Positions 30,209 to 38,561 of a stretch of DNA of 64,000 nt are shown in pieces. The notes beneath the pieces were generated by a model, which ran no database searches, was not told the DNA's origin, and worked only from the letters and a program-made list of their open reading frames with translations. Each line of letters begins with the position of its first letter. Within the stretch, counting starts at the first letter, position 1. The translations under genes and the position numbers were made by a program. Source of the DNA: Maridesulfovibrio ferrireducens (lineage in GTDB: Bacteria; Desulfobacterota; Desulfovibrionia; Desulfovibrionales; Desulfovibrionaceae); assembly GCF_016342405.1 (NCBI RefSeq), contig NZ_JAEINN010000009.1, forward strand, positions 107,545 through 171,544, in the 5' to 3' direction.

Positions 30209-30607
30209 TCATTCTACTGAAATGCCGGCTCCTTTAATTTTACGTTATTTTTCGCCACAAGAATATGGCCTAAAGCGAGATCTTATTACGGCATTTGTTT
30301 CATACTGTCTAATACGGAATGCCCCACCAATCAAACAAAAGAAGTCAATAATAAAGTCAATTTTCCCAAAATTCAAAAAAAGGCGGATTTAACTGGATAA
30401 ATTTAGTAGAGAATTTCTCACAAAAAAGGTTGATTGACCCATCAAATTATATTACTAATGAAATCAAGACCTCTACCAAAATGCACTGACCTCACTGTGT
30501 TTTCAAAATATAGCCTGCTAACATTCCCAATTATTAAAGAAGCATAAAATTTTATATTCATGCACCTAAAGATAGCTTCAACAGGCATAATTTTAGACAT
30601 TCAGGGA
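30209..30607. other. Intergenic region, no gene seen
   Basis: About 400 nt between lepA and the hypothetical gene at 30608. It is AT-rich, with short frames only. On the minus strand two TTGACT boxes occur near 30340-30360, possible -35 elements for lepA, but no convincing -10 is paired with them. Confidence 0.4.
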
Positions 30608-31027
30608 TTAGACTTTACCTAATGCTCTTCCAGGAAGCGAGTGATTAAGCGCTCCGGACTGCTGAGAATAGGCCGATATAGCTCTACTCAACCTGTAACC
30701 TGAGTTTTCTGGACAATATGTGGCGGAATCCCCGGAAAGAGCACATTGAGTTTGCGCAAGAGATTTAGCAACCTCTTGAACGTCACGCTCCTCACTCTGA
30801 GTTCGGGGATATGATTTTGAACGAAACGCCTGTGAGGCTACTTCTGCTTCACTGGGTTCAAATTCGAGGTCCTTTGAAGTGAAATTTACGCCCAACTTAC
30901 CTAAATTAAATCCGAAACTACGCGTTTTAACACGCGCCTGTACGCTTTCGACTTCAACGTCAGGCCGCACGACCGCTCGCTGGGCATTTTCTGTATATAA
31001 ATTTATACCTTGCGCTGCTATTCGCAT
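30608..31027 (-). CDS. Hypothetical protein downstream of a terminated leader
   Basis: A 139-residue protein I do not recognise. It begins MRIAAQGINLYTENAQRAVV and has no signal peptide or membrane segment. The first half has a strand-like pattern (VEVESVQARVKTRSFGFNLGKLGVNF); the second half is polar with two cysteines and an Ala/Gln-rich stretch. ATG 31027 is chosen because GGAG lies six bases upstream. The frame is open to 31126, but that part encodes the structured leader. The only visible promoter reads through the terminator at 31063-31097, so expression may need antitermination. Confidence 0.6.
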   Translation of the reverse strand: MRIAAQGINLYTENAQRAVVRPDVEVESVQARVKTRSFGFNLGKLGVNFTSKDLEFEPSEAEVASQAFRSKSYPRTQSEERDVQEVAKSLAQTQCALSGDSATYCPENSGYRLSRAISAYSQQSGALNHSLPGRALGKV

Positions 31028-31062
31028 ACCATTCTCCACTAAAGAAACCGATCCACGCACAC

Positions 31063-31097
31063 AAAAAAAGCCCGACCGCCTGCAGAGGCAACCCGGC
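31063..31097 (-). terminator. Intrinsic terminator 36 nt before the hypothetical gene
   Basis: GCC-G-GGUUGCC (31087-31097 on the plus strand as GGCAACCCGGC) pairs with GGCGGUC-G-GGC (31070-31080) through a TCTGCA loop, and is followed by seven U (31063-31069) on the minus strand. It ends the structured RNA that starts near 31190. Confidence 0.8.
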
Positions 31098-31190
31098 GTT
31101 CCTGCGGCATTGCCGCAATCATCCATGAAGGATACGTGGGATTTTCGGCTTCCATCCGTGGAAGCAGCTGAAAATTTATTTCCTAGTAAC
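31063..31190 (-). ncRNA. Structured leader or sRNA with five A(N)GGA motifs
   Basis: A minus-strand RNA of about 128 nt runs from a strong promoter to a U-tract terminator. It holds five A(N)GGA motifs: UAGGAA, ACGGAU, AUGGAA, AUGGAU and CAGGAA. One, ACGGAU, is the exact hexaloop of a 6-bp hairpin (GCUUCC/GGAAGC, 31148-31165), the shape preferred by CsrA/RsmA. A second stem is TGCGGC-AAT-GCCGCA. It could be an RsmY/CsrB-like sequestering sRNA or an attenuator leader for the downstream gene. It matches no riboswitch that I know. Confidence 0.6.
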
Positions 31191-31197
31191 TGATTTA

Positions 31198-31226
31198 AAT
31201 ATAATACGTTGAATCAGGTTTGGCAA
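31198..31226 (-). promoter_or_regulatory. Sigma70 promoter of the structured RNA
   Basis: Minus strand: TTGCCA (31221-31226), exactly 17 nt, TATATT (31198-31203). Both boxes are close to consensus. Transcription should begin near 31190. Confidence 0.75.
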
Positions 31227-31305
31227 GTGCAGCAAACGACTTAGTTCCTTGCTTTCCGGGGACCAAAGATTTATCTTCCCCTAAACTTAAGCGGTGTAGG
31301 AGACT

Positions 31306-32145
31306 ATGAGCAACAAAATTCTTCAGAAAAAGGCATTGATCCCCGGACAAACAAGTCTGCTGGTTATTGATGCACCTCAAATTGCCAAAAAGGCAAAACC
31401 GGGAAATTTCGTCATTCTTCGTATCCATGACAAAGGGGAACGCGTTCCTCTGACTATCGCCGATACGGACCCGGAAGCCGGAACTATCACCATTGTTTAC
31501 CTTGTCGTAGGTAAAAGTTCGGCTCTTCTTGAAACACTAAAAGAAGGCGACACCATCCTTGATGTCTGCGGACCTCTCGGAAAGCCCACTCACATTGAAA
31601 AGTGCGGTACGGTCATCTGTGTCGGCGGCGGAACCGGAATTGCCGCAATGCACCATATTGCAAAAGGGCATCACAGAGCCGGCAACCACGTTGTCGCCAT
31701 TGTCGGAGCACGCAGCAAAGACCTGCTCCTGTTCTGTGACGAACTGGGTGGATTCTGTCCTGAACTTCTGATCGCAACAGATGATGGAAGTACCGGACAT
31801 AAGGGATTCGTCACCGAGGTTCTCCGTGATCGTCTGGAAAAAGACAAAAACGTAACCGAAGTCGTCGCCATCGGCCCTGTGCCTATGATGGAAGCCGTCG
31901 CTAAAGTCACAAAACCTTTCGGAGTCAGGACAGTAGTAAGTCTTAACTCTATTATGGTTGACGGCGTAGGTATGTGTGGAGCTTGCCGCTGCAACGTAGG
32001 GGGAGAAACCCGCTTTGCATGTGTAGACGGCCCGGAATTCGACGGACACAAAGTAGATTTTAACGAACTTAGAATGCGCCTTGCCCAGTATAAAAACCAG
32101 GAAAACGAATCAATGGATTTGTTCAGGAGCGAGCATGGTAAATAA
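31306..32145 (+). CDS. nfnA: NfnA-type FAD/NAD-binding subunit (sulfide/dihydroorotate dehydrogenase-like)
   Basis: The small subunit of a bifurcating NADH-dependent ferredoxin:NADP+ oxidoreductase, in the cytoplasm. The 279-residue protein has an N-terminal ferredoxin-reductase FAD domain (KPGNFVILRIHDKGERVPLTIAD), an NAD domain (VCVGGGTGIAAMHHIAKGHH) and a C-terminal [2Fe-2S] cysteine set (about 224-241, MCGACRCNV..FACVDGPEF). Its start has TAGGAGACT upstream. Its 3' end overlaps the NfnB gene by 11 nt, supporting a two-subunit enzyme. Confidence 0.9.
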   Translation: MSNKILQKKALIPGQTSLLVIDAPQIAKKAKPGNFVILRIHDKGERVPLTIADTDPEAGTITIVYLVVGKSSALLETLKEGDTILDVCGPLGKPTHIEKCGTVICVGGGTGIAAMHHIAKGHHRAGNHVVAIVGARSKDLLLFCDELGGFCPELLIATDDGSTGHKGFVTEVLRDRLEKDKNVTEVVAIGPVPMMEAVAKVTKPFGVRTVVSLNSIMVDGVGMCGACRCNVGGETRFACVDGPEFDGHKVDFNELRMRLAQYKNQENESMDLFRSEHGK

Positions 32146-33556
32146 AAAAAAGTTCAATCCGATCCGTACCCCAATGCCGGAACAGCCAGCGGATGTACGT
32201 AACAAAAACTTCAAAGAAGTCGCGCTGGGTTACACCCGCGAACAGGCTATCGAAGAAGCAAGCCGCTGCATCCAGTGTAAAGTACCTCTTTGCCAGAAAG
32301 GCTGTCCTGTTGAAATCGACATCAAAAGCTTCATTGGGCATCTGGCCGCGGGGGATATTCCTTCCGCATATAAAGTACTCAAGCAGACCAATGCCCTGCC
32401 GGCAGTCTGCGGACGAGTCTGTCCTCAGGAAACTCAGTGTGAAGGTTCCTGTATTCTCGGCAAAAAACATGAACCTGTCGCAATCGGCCGCCTCGAAAGA
32501 TTTGTTGCCGACACTTTCGACAGTGACTCCGCATGTGAAATGATCACCGGCGACACCGCATGTAGTCTGCCGAATGAACACGTTAAAGTTGCATGTATCG
32601 GCTCAGGGCCTTCCAGCCTTACCGTTGCCGGTTACCTCGCGGCTCGCGGCGTGCCTGTAACAGTATATGAAGCTTTGCATGAAATAGGTGGAGTTCTTGT
32701 TTATGGAATTCCCGAATTCAGACTCCCGAAAGCTGTTGTTGCCCGCGAAGTCGGAGCACTTTGGGCCAAGGGCGTAACCTTCCTTCCCAATTGGGTCGGC
32801 GGCAAAACCATTACTATTCAAGACCTTATTGATGACGGCTTCGATGCTGTCTTCATCGGTGTCGGAGCAGGCCTCCCCTGGTTCCTCAACATCCCCGGTG
32901 AAAACCTCGTCGGCGTTTACTCTTCTAACGAGTACCTGACCCGCATCAACCTAGGCCGCGCATACGACTTCCCGAACTACGACACACCTGCTCCAAGACC
33001 GCGCAATGTCGCAGTCATCGGCGGCGGAAACGTTGCTATGGACGCAGCCCGCACAGCCCTCAGGTTAGGCGCGGAAAATGTATACATTACCTATCGTCGT
33101 ACTCAGGATGAAATGCCTGCCAGACTTGAAGAACTTCATCACGCAATTGAAGAAGGTGTTCAGCTTGAGCTGCTCACATCTCCTATAGCCATAAATGGTG
33201 ATGAAAATTCACACGTGAAGTCCATGACCTTACAGGTAATGGAACTCGGTGAGCCTGACGATTCCGGCCGCCGTAGACCTGTAGCGGTTGAAGGCAAGAC
33301 CAGAGAACTCGAAGTCGACATGGTTATCCTTGCAGTCGGAACCGGAGCCAACCCAGTGCTTCTCGAAGCAACTCCGGGCCTCAATCTCAGCAAATGGGGC
33401 TACATCGAAGCGAATCCTGAAACAGGTGAAACTTCTATTCCCAATGTTTTTGCCGGAGGCGACATCGTCGGAGGTTCAGCAACTGTAATCTCCGCCATGG
33501 GCGCAGGTAGAAAAGCGGCTAAAACAATTGCCGAACGATTAAAAGTTGAATTCTAG
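32135..33556 (+). CDS. nfnB: NfnB-type subunit (GltD-like, NADPH-dependent)
   Basis: The large subunit of the transhydrogenase, homologous to glutamate synthase small subunit. The start is ATG 32135 (MVNKKKFNPIRTPMPEQ) after CAGGAG, giving 473 residues; an upstream frame to 32081 lies inside nfnA. N-terminal Cys-rich Fe-S segments are CIQCKVPLCQKGCPVEIDI and CGRVCPQETQCEGSC. Two dinucleotide folds follow (CIGSGPSSLTVAGYLA, VIGGGNVAMDAARTALRLG), and FAGGDIVGGSATVISAMGAG closes the FAD site. With no glutamate synthase large subunit nearby, NfnAB is favoured over GltBD. Confidence 0.9.
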   Translation: MVNKKKFNPIRTPMPEQPADVRNKNFKEVALGYTREQAIEEASRCIQCKVPLCQKGCPVEIDIKSFIGHLAAGDIPSAYKVLKQTNALPAVCGRVCPQETQCEGSCILGKKHEPVAIGRLERFVADTFDSDSACEMITGDTACSLPNEHVKVACIGSGPSSLTVAGYLAARGVPVTVYEALHEIGGVLVYGIPEFRLPKAVVAREVGALWAKGVTFLPNWVGGKTITIQDLIDDGFDAVFIGVGAGLPWFLNIPGENLVGVYSSNEYLTRINLGRAYDFPNYDTPAPRPRNVAVIGGGNVAMDAARTALRLGAENVYITYRRTQDEMPARLEELHHAIEEGVQLELLTSPIAINGDENSHVKSMTLQVMELGEPDDSGRRRPVAVEGKTRELEVDMVILAVGTGANPVLLEATPGLNLSKWGYIEANPETGETSIPNVFAGGDIVGGSATVISAMGAGRKAAKTIAERLKVEF

Positions 33557-33575
33557 GTGAATTAGAAAGTAATTC

Positions 33576-33612
33576 AAAAGTCCCCGCCAGTGATCTGACG
33601 GGGACTTTTTTT
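33576..33612 (+). terminator. Terminator after nfnAB
   Basis: AAAAGTCCCCGCCA pairs with TGACGGGGACTTTT with one mismatch and is followed by a seven-T run. It lies about 20 nt past the nfnB stop. Confidence 0.88.
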
Positions 33613-33707
33613 GTGACTATATTAATAACATTGCCGGAAGTTAAAACTTCCTTTAATTCTTTATCAGATTCAACAAACCTGCACCTGTTAAAATATAAAG
33701 AACTCTT

Positions 33708-34715
33708 ATGACTATAGATAAATTCGACTTTGATGCAACCTTGCTGACCATAAATTTTGCCACCCGGCTTTTGGCAATGGAACTGGACAAAGACACTCTT
33801 CTGGACCGCATTCTGGAAACGTTCTGTGACATGGGTTCGTGCAAAGACGCCGCTATAATGACATATAATAGTGAAGGTAACCTGATAGTAGCGGCTGCAT
33901 CTCTTAATCATGAAAGAACTTTTCCTAACGAAAAAGTTCCCATGACCAAAGCAATGGAAGAAGCAGCACAAAGCCGCTCCCCAGTAGCCAGACCAAAATG
34001 CAAAGACTCATTTTACCCACTGCCCGGTGACGACTGCGAAGCATGTAACGGAACATGTCTATGTCTTCCACTGGTCGGGTCACGCGACCTTGTTAAAGGT
34101 TTTGTCACGCTGCATCGCGAAAATGACAAACCGTGGTCAATATCCGAACTGTTTCAACTCGGCATAATTTCAACAGTTGCCGCCATAGCATACGAGAACT
34201 CTGAACTTTTCAGACAGACAATAAAAGATAGCCTTACCGGTTTATATATGCGCCGCTACCTCTTCATAAGACTCGAAGAGGAAACCCAGAGAATTAAACG
34301 CAGGGGCGGAGATCTTTCCGTAATAATGGTGGATATTGATCATTTCAAACTTATCAATGATTCTTACGGACATGCCGCAGGTGATGAAGCTTTGAAACAA
34401 GTTGCCAATGTTCTTCTCCAGAATTCCAGACGAGGAGCAGATATCGTATGCAGATACGGCGGGGAAGAATTTGCAGTACTTATGCCCGGCTCCAAAAAAG
34501 AAGATGCCATGGTAGTAGCGGAGCGCATGCGGGCAGGATGCGAGGAAGCTAAACTATTAACTTCCGGCGGTGAAATTAAAATCACCTTGAGCGCAGGAGT
34601 AGCCAACTTAGACGAGTGCGATTTGATTTCCGGTGACACTATGATGAAAATTGCGGATAAACGGTTGTACGTTGCTAAGAAATCCGGGCGGAACCGGGTG
34701 ATTTTTGAAGGATGA
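33708..34715 (+). CDS. GAF-like sensor diguanylate cyclase
   Basis: Makes cyclic di-GMP from two GTP. Of 335 residues, the first 170 resemble a GAF domain with a cysteine cluster (C98, C110, C113, C117, C119) that could bind a metal, an Fe-S centre or act as a redox switch. The GGDEF domain (about 172-335) has the active site GGEEF at 251-255 and an intact product-inhibition RxxD (R242-D245). No membrane segment is visible, so it is cytosolic. No strong ribosome binding site is seen. Confidence 0.93.
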   Translation: MTIDKFDFDATLLTINFATRLLAMELDKDTLLDRILETFCDMGSCKDAAIMTYNSEGNLIVAAASLNHERTFPNEKVPMTKAMEEAAQSRSPVARPKCKDSFYPLPGDDCEACNGTCLCLPLVGSRDLVKGFVTLHRENDKPWSISELFQLGIISTVAAIAYENSELFRQTIKDSLTGLYMRRYLFIRLEEETQRIKRRGGDLSVIMVDIDHFKLINDSYGHAAGDEALKQVANVLLQNSRRGADIVCRYGGEEFAVLMPGSKKEDAMVVAERMRAGCEEAKLLTSGGEIKITLSAGVANLDECDLISGDTMMKIADKRLYVAKKSGRNRVIFEG

Positions 34716-34757
34716 TACTGATAAATTGCGGATTGAGTGCCTACCTAGAAAACTTTT

Positions 34758-35564
34758 TTAAAGCTTTTGGATATCTTTAAGCTTGATGACTGTTCGCCCT
34801 TCTGGTTTTAATATTTCAAAATTATCGGCCCAATATTTACGAATCAATTTATCAAGAAGTCCCGAACACTTTGCACATAGAAGAGCTTCTTCAATAATTG
34901 GTTTCAAATGTGCTTTTTTGGGGCTTAAATAAAAAACAACATCTCGATTATATTCAAGAAGTAAATGAGGCTCGATCACCAGCACGTCATGAGCCTTAAC
35001 GTCATCGATGACCTCATTAAACCCACGGGAAAAATAATCCAGACCGCGCGATCTCATCGCTATCATATTATAAAGACATCTCCAGTTCGCGACTTCTTGA
35101 CACGGCAATTTATTTTCCTTCCAAACACCTGCATCGAAGCAATTAGAACCGAGTCCCCCGACTTTATTTAATTTACAAAAATCTTGCAGTGTTTTGACGT
35201 CTTTGTAGGCATTCAAATCTTCAGCAGGAACTAATAGTACTCTTTTTCCAAACAGTCCGTTCGTAAGCGGAACCGGAATAGGAATATACATCTTATCCAG
35301 CTCAGGAGTTCTGACAAGCCATAGAATATCAAGACAGCCACGGCCAAGCATTCTTAGCTCGCGTAAATGAGGAAGATCAACAACCCCTTCTATAACAACT
35401 TCATGCCCTGCGTCAGTCAACGCTGTTTCAATCAATTCGTAATAATATTCATGAAAACCCTCCGAATAAGAAGGCATCCGTAAAGATATTTTATCCGCGC
35501 TGCAATCTACCGGCAAACAAAATATTAAAACAAAAACAATAGACAACAAAACTATTTTATTCAT
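34758..35564 (-). CDS. Periplasmic solute-binding-like protein
   Basis: A 268-residue exported protein: signal peptide MNKIVLLSIVFVLIFCLPVDC, then a bilobal binding-protein-like domain (SLRMPSYSEGFHEYYYELIETAL, EVVIEGVVDLPHLRELRMLG). It resembles family-3 type substrate-binding proteins without an adjacent transporter, which often act as sensors' partners or orphan receptors. Cleavage after DCSA or lipidation at CSAD cannot be decided. ATG 35564 is chosen for the signal peptide; the frame is open to 35666 through the poly-C tract. No transporter genes flank it. Confidence 0.75.
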   Translation of the reverse strand: MNKIVLLSIVFVLIFCLPVDCSADKISLRMPSYSEGFHEYYYELIETALTDAGHEVVIEGVVDLPHLRELRMLGRGCLDILWLVRTPELDKMYIPIPVPLTNGLFGKRVLLVPAEDLNAYKDVKTLQDFCKLNKVGGLGSNCFDAGVWKENKLPCQEVANWRCLYNMIAMRSRGLDYFSRGFNEVIDDVKAHDVLVIEPHLLLEYNRDVVFYLSPKKAHLKPIIEEALLCAKCSGLLDKLIRKYWADNFEILKPEGRTVIKLKDIQKL

Positions 35565-35644
35565 AAAAATTATTTTTAAACATGCGTGAATGTTAATATT
35601 TATATAAATTGAATCTAAACATATATTATGCTCAAGACCTTCAA

Positions 35645-35655
35645 GGGGGGGGGGG
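35645..35655. repeat. Homopolymer of 11 G (C11 on the minus strand)
   Basis: An uninterrupted G11 on the plus strand, 81 nt upstream of the binding-protein start. On the minus strand C11 is directly followed by TTGAAG and, 17 nt further, TGTTTA, a possible weak promoter. Tracts this long are prone to slippage. Confidence 0.9.
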
Positions 35656-35844
35656 CAAGCGATCACTTAAAAAAACAACCGCATTTATGCGCCTTAATAT
35701 CAACTAGTCAGCCAAAGACATTCAAAACCTAAAAACACTTTATTAAAAGAATAACCCTTGGTATAAAAAAAATATTAAATAGTCAACATTCTATTTTATT
35801 TACAAAAATATATTATTTCCTCTTTTTGACTTTGAATGATTAGT

Positions 35845-35873
35845 TTGAATCCAATTCCAATTAGCGTTATAGA
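35845..35873 (+). promoter_or_regulatory. Promoter of the cobD-cobQ fusion gene
   Basis: TTGAAT (35845-35850), 17-nt spacer, TATAGA (35868-35873), about 40 nt before the start codon. No cobalamin riboswitch is recognisable in the short leader. Confidence 0.55.
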
Positions 35874-35912
35874 ATATTAAGTTCATGAATCTTCACTCCA
35901 TGGAGGGAGCGG

Positions 35913-38558
35913 ATGCAGGCTTCACAGGATCACATTAAAAATCTCGCAGAACAAGAAAAGAAATACGCTCATGGCGGCAACATCAAAAAACTTGCTGCAC
36001 GGGCAGGATGTCCTTCGTCCGAACTTCTTGATTTTTCCGCAAATATAAATCCTCTAGGCCCACCGCCATGGTTGCAGCAGGTCATAGTCAACGCCCTTGA
36101 TGAGGTAGATCGTTACCCTGATCCTGAAAGCGCAGAACTGACTCTTGCCGCCTGTCAGAAGCATTCCGTATGGCCCACCGAATGTATCGCCGGGAACGGA
36201 GCTTCCGAACTGATCAGCGCCATTACGCGTCTAGGTGGATTCAAACGCGCTGTAATTCCTGTTCCCTGCTATGTAGATTATGAGCGTTCCTGCTTAGTCG
36301 CCGGTCTTAAAACCGAACAGATTCCGCTTGATCCGCAAAATGGATTTGCGCCCGATTTCGATACTCTTTCATCCTTCCTTTCTGCATCCCCTGCGCTGGT
36401 CTTTCTGGCGCAGCCCAATAATCCGACAGGTACGGCCTTTGATCCTGAAGATCTAAAAAAACTTGCGCGCAAGCATCCTGATTCACGCTTTATTGTTGAC
36501 GAATCCTTCGCCGACTTTATTCCAAATCTCGAAAGACTCACGGGCAAACGTCCACCCAATGTCATTACACTTTTATCGCTGACTAAGTTTTACGCCATTC
36601 CGGGACTGCGGCTCGGCCTTGCATTTGCTTCGCCGGACATCATCATGGCACTGAAAAACATACTGCCCTGCTGGTCCGTAAACCTCTTCGCTCAGAAAGT
36701 AGGGGTAAGATGTATACTAGATGAGGATTATGCTCGCAAAACTATCGAAACAACGACCCGTCTACGTGAAGAATTAGTTCAAGGCATCGCAAAAATTCCG
36801 GGAATCCGAACTTTACCAGCTCAAGCAAACTTTATGCTCTGTCAGGTTCAACGCGTCGGCATGGATGCAACAGGACTCATTGAACATCTTCTGAAAAATA
36901 ACATTGCCGTACGCCACTGCGACAATTTCGACGGACTAGATTCAACATATTTCCGTATAGCGGTCAGGACAGCTGAGGAAAACAACAAATTTGTCGACGG
37001 TTTGCGCTCCTTTACAGGCATGGAAGTAGCAACCTCGCTCAAACCGAAAAAAACACCGGCGCTGATGATTCAGGGCACCTGTTCCAATGCGGGAAAATCT
37101 ATTCTTACGGCTGCATTTTGCAGAATTTTTCTACAGGACGGCTACAAAGTCGCACCTTTTAAAGCTCAGAACATGTCTCTCAATTCCTACGTCACTGACG
37201 AAGGGTTAGAAATGGGACGTGCGCAGGTGACACAGGCAGCAGCATGCAAACAGACTCCCGATGTCCGCATGAATCCTGTCCTGATCAAACCGAACAGCGA
37301 CACAGGATCACAGATTATCGTCATGGGTAAACCTGTCGGAAACATGAAAGTTCTGGACTACGTAAAGTACAAACCCACAGCTTTTGAAGCGGTAAAAAAT
37401 GCTTACGATTCCTTAAGCACGGACCGCGACATCATGGTTATTGAAGGAGCCGGAAGTCCTGCGGAAATCAATCTCAAACAGCACGATATCGTGAATATGG
37501 CTATGGCGGATTATGCCGAGGCCAAGGTTATCATTACCGGAGATATTGATCGGGGCGGAGTGTTTGCCTCACTTGCCGGGACCATGGATTTAATCGATGC
37601 TCATGAACGCAAAATGGTTTGCGGGTTCCTGCTCAATAAATTCAGAGGAGACGCATCACTACTCACTCCCGCACTGGATTTCACCTTCGACAGGACCGGA
37701 AAACCCGTGCTCGGAGTTATCCCGCACATTGATCATTTAGGATTGCCTGATGAAGACTCCGTTTCATTCAAACAGGATCTGAGTAAGTCCGGCAGCAAGG
37801 GAAAACGTAACGACAGCGTTGATATCGTCTGCATAGACCTGCCGCGCATCTCAAATTTCACGGACCTCGACGCGCTGAAAGGCGAGCCGGATGTAAACTT
37901 ACGAATCATAGACAACCCCAAGAACATCGGCACCCCTGATGCGATCATTATCCCCGGAAGCAAAAGCACCCTCTCGGACCTCGCACATATTCGAGCAAGC
38001 GGAATGGCGCAGGCTGTCTTAGATCTCAAAGGCAAAGCTACTATTATAGGCATTTGCGGTGGACTTCAAATGCTGGGTCAATACGTCAACGACCCGGACG
38101 GGATAGAATCACAGGACGGGTCAGCGGAAGGCTTAGGGCTGTTACCCCTCCAAACCACTCTGGCACAGGAAAAGACTCTGACCCGCACAAGCGGAACTCA
38201 CGGGTTGAGCAAAATGGATGTCAGCGGATATGAAATCCATCACGGCAAAACCGAACCGCTAATGCCCACAGTCCGCGCCATGATAGTTCCAAAAGGGTCG
38301 ACCGGAGCAGTACCTATCTCTAGAGTTTTAGGGTTCGGATTAAAATCAGGAATGATATGGGGAACCTACCTGCACGGAATTTTCGATGCAGACGGATTCA
38401 GGCGCTGGTTTATCGATTCACTGCGCGAGAAAAAAGGACTGCCCAAGCTTGAAACAATCCAAACCACCTTCGGAATGGAAGACGAGTTGGACAGATTAGC
38501 TAAAATAGTGCGGGAGAATGTTGATATGAAAGCAGTCTATAACGCGCTTGGAATGTAA
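35913..38558 (+). CDS. CobD-CobQ fusion: threonine-P decarboxylase-like / cobyric acid synthase
   Basis: Two cobalamin-pathway enzymes in one 881-residue chain. Residues 1-370 are a PLP fold-type I aminotransferase-like enzyme ([25 protein letters not shown], Lys225 in [10 protein letters not shown]), like CobD, which makes aminopropanol phosphate. Residues 380-881 are CobQ: ATP-binding [30 protein letters not shown], and a class I glutamine amidotransferase with Cys715 in [11 protein letters not shown] and His in SGYEIHHGK. The start has GGAGGGAGCGG. It lies alone; other cob genes are not in the window. Confidence 0.95.
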   Translation: MQASQDHIKNLAEQEKKYAHGGNIKKLAARAGCPSSELLDFSANINPLGPPPWLQQVIVNALDEVDRYPDPESAELTLAACQKHSVWPTECIAGNGASELISAITRLGGFKRAVIPVPCYVDYERSCLVAGLKTEQIPLDPQNGFAPDFDTLSSFLSASPALVFLAQPNNPTGTAFDPEDLKKLARKHPDSRFIVDESFADFIPNLERLTGKRPPNVITLLSLTKFYAIPGLRLGLAFASPDIIMALKNILPCWSVNLFAQKVGVRCILDEDYARKTIETTTRLREELVQGIAKIPGIRTLPAQANFMLCQVQRVGMDATGLIEHLLKNNIAVRHCDNFDGLDSTYFRIAVRTAEENNKFVDGLRSFTGMEVATSLKPKKTPALMIQGTCSNAGKSILTAAFCRIFLQDGYKVAPFKAQNMSLNSYVTDEGLEMGRAQVTQAAACKQTPDVRMNPVLIKPNSDTGSQIIVMGKPVGNMKVLDYVKYKPTAFEAVKNAYDSLSTDRDIMVIEGAGSPAEINLKQHDIVNMAMADYAEAKVIITGDIDRGGVFASLAGTMDLIDAHERKMVCGFLLNKFRGDASLLTPALDFTFDRTGKPVLGVIPHIDHLGLPDEDSVSFKQDLSKSGSKGKRNDSVDIVCIDLPRISNFTDLDALKGEPDVNLRIIDNPKNIGTPDAIIIPGSKSTLSDLAHIRASGMAQAVLDLKGKATIIGICGGLQMLGQYVNDPDGIESQDGSAEGLGLLPLQTTLAQEKTLTRTSGTHGLSKMDVSGYEIHHGKTEPLMPTVRAMIVPKGSTGAVPISRVLGFGLKSGMIWGTYLHGIFDADGFRRWFIDSLREKKGLPKLETIQTTFGMEDELDRLAKIVRENVDMKAVYNALGM

Positions 38559-38561
38559 AAA

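Noticed and set aside
31028..31126. N-terminal extension of the hypothetical protein (MDDCGNAAG...)
   Set aside because: The codons coincide with the hairpins and U-tract of the leader RNA; a better start with GGAG lies at 31027.
31070..31190. Cyclic di-GMP (GEMM-I) riboswitch
   Set aside because: GCCGGGUUGCC resembles its 3' segment, but the conserved GCAAA and tetraloop-receptor parts are missing and the segment is explained by the terminator stem.
31537..32049. Frames of 126-170 codons on the minus strand opposite nfnA
   Set aside because: Antisense to a well-conserved gene, with no supporting signals.
32135..33556. Glutamate synthase small subunit (GltD)
   Set aside because: No GltB in the window, and the 11-nt overlap with an NfnA-type gene points to the transhydrogenase instead.
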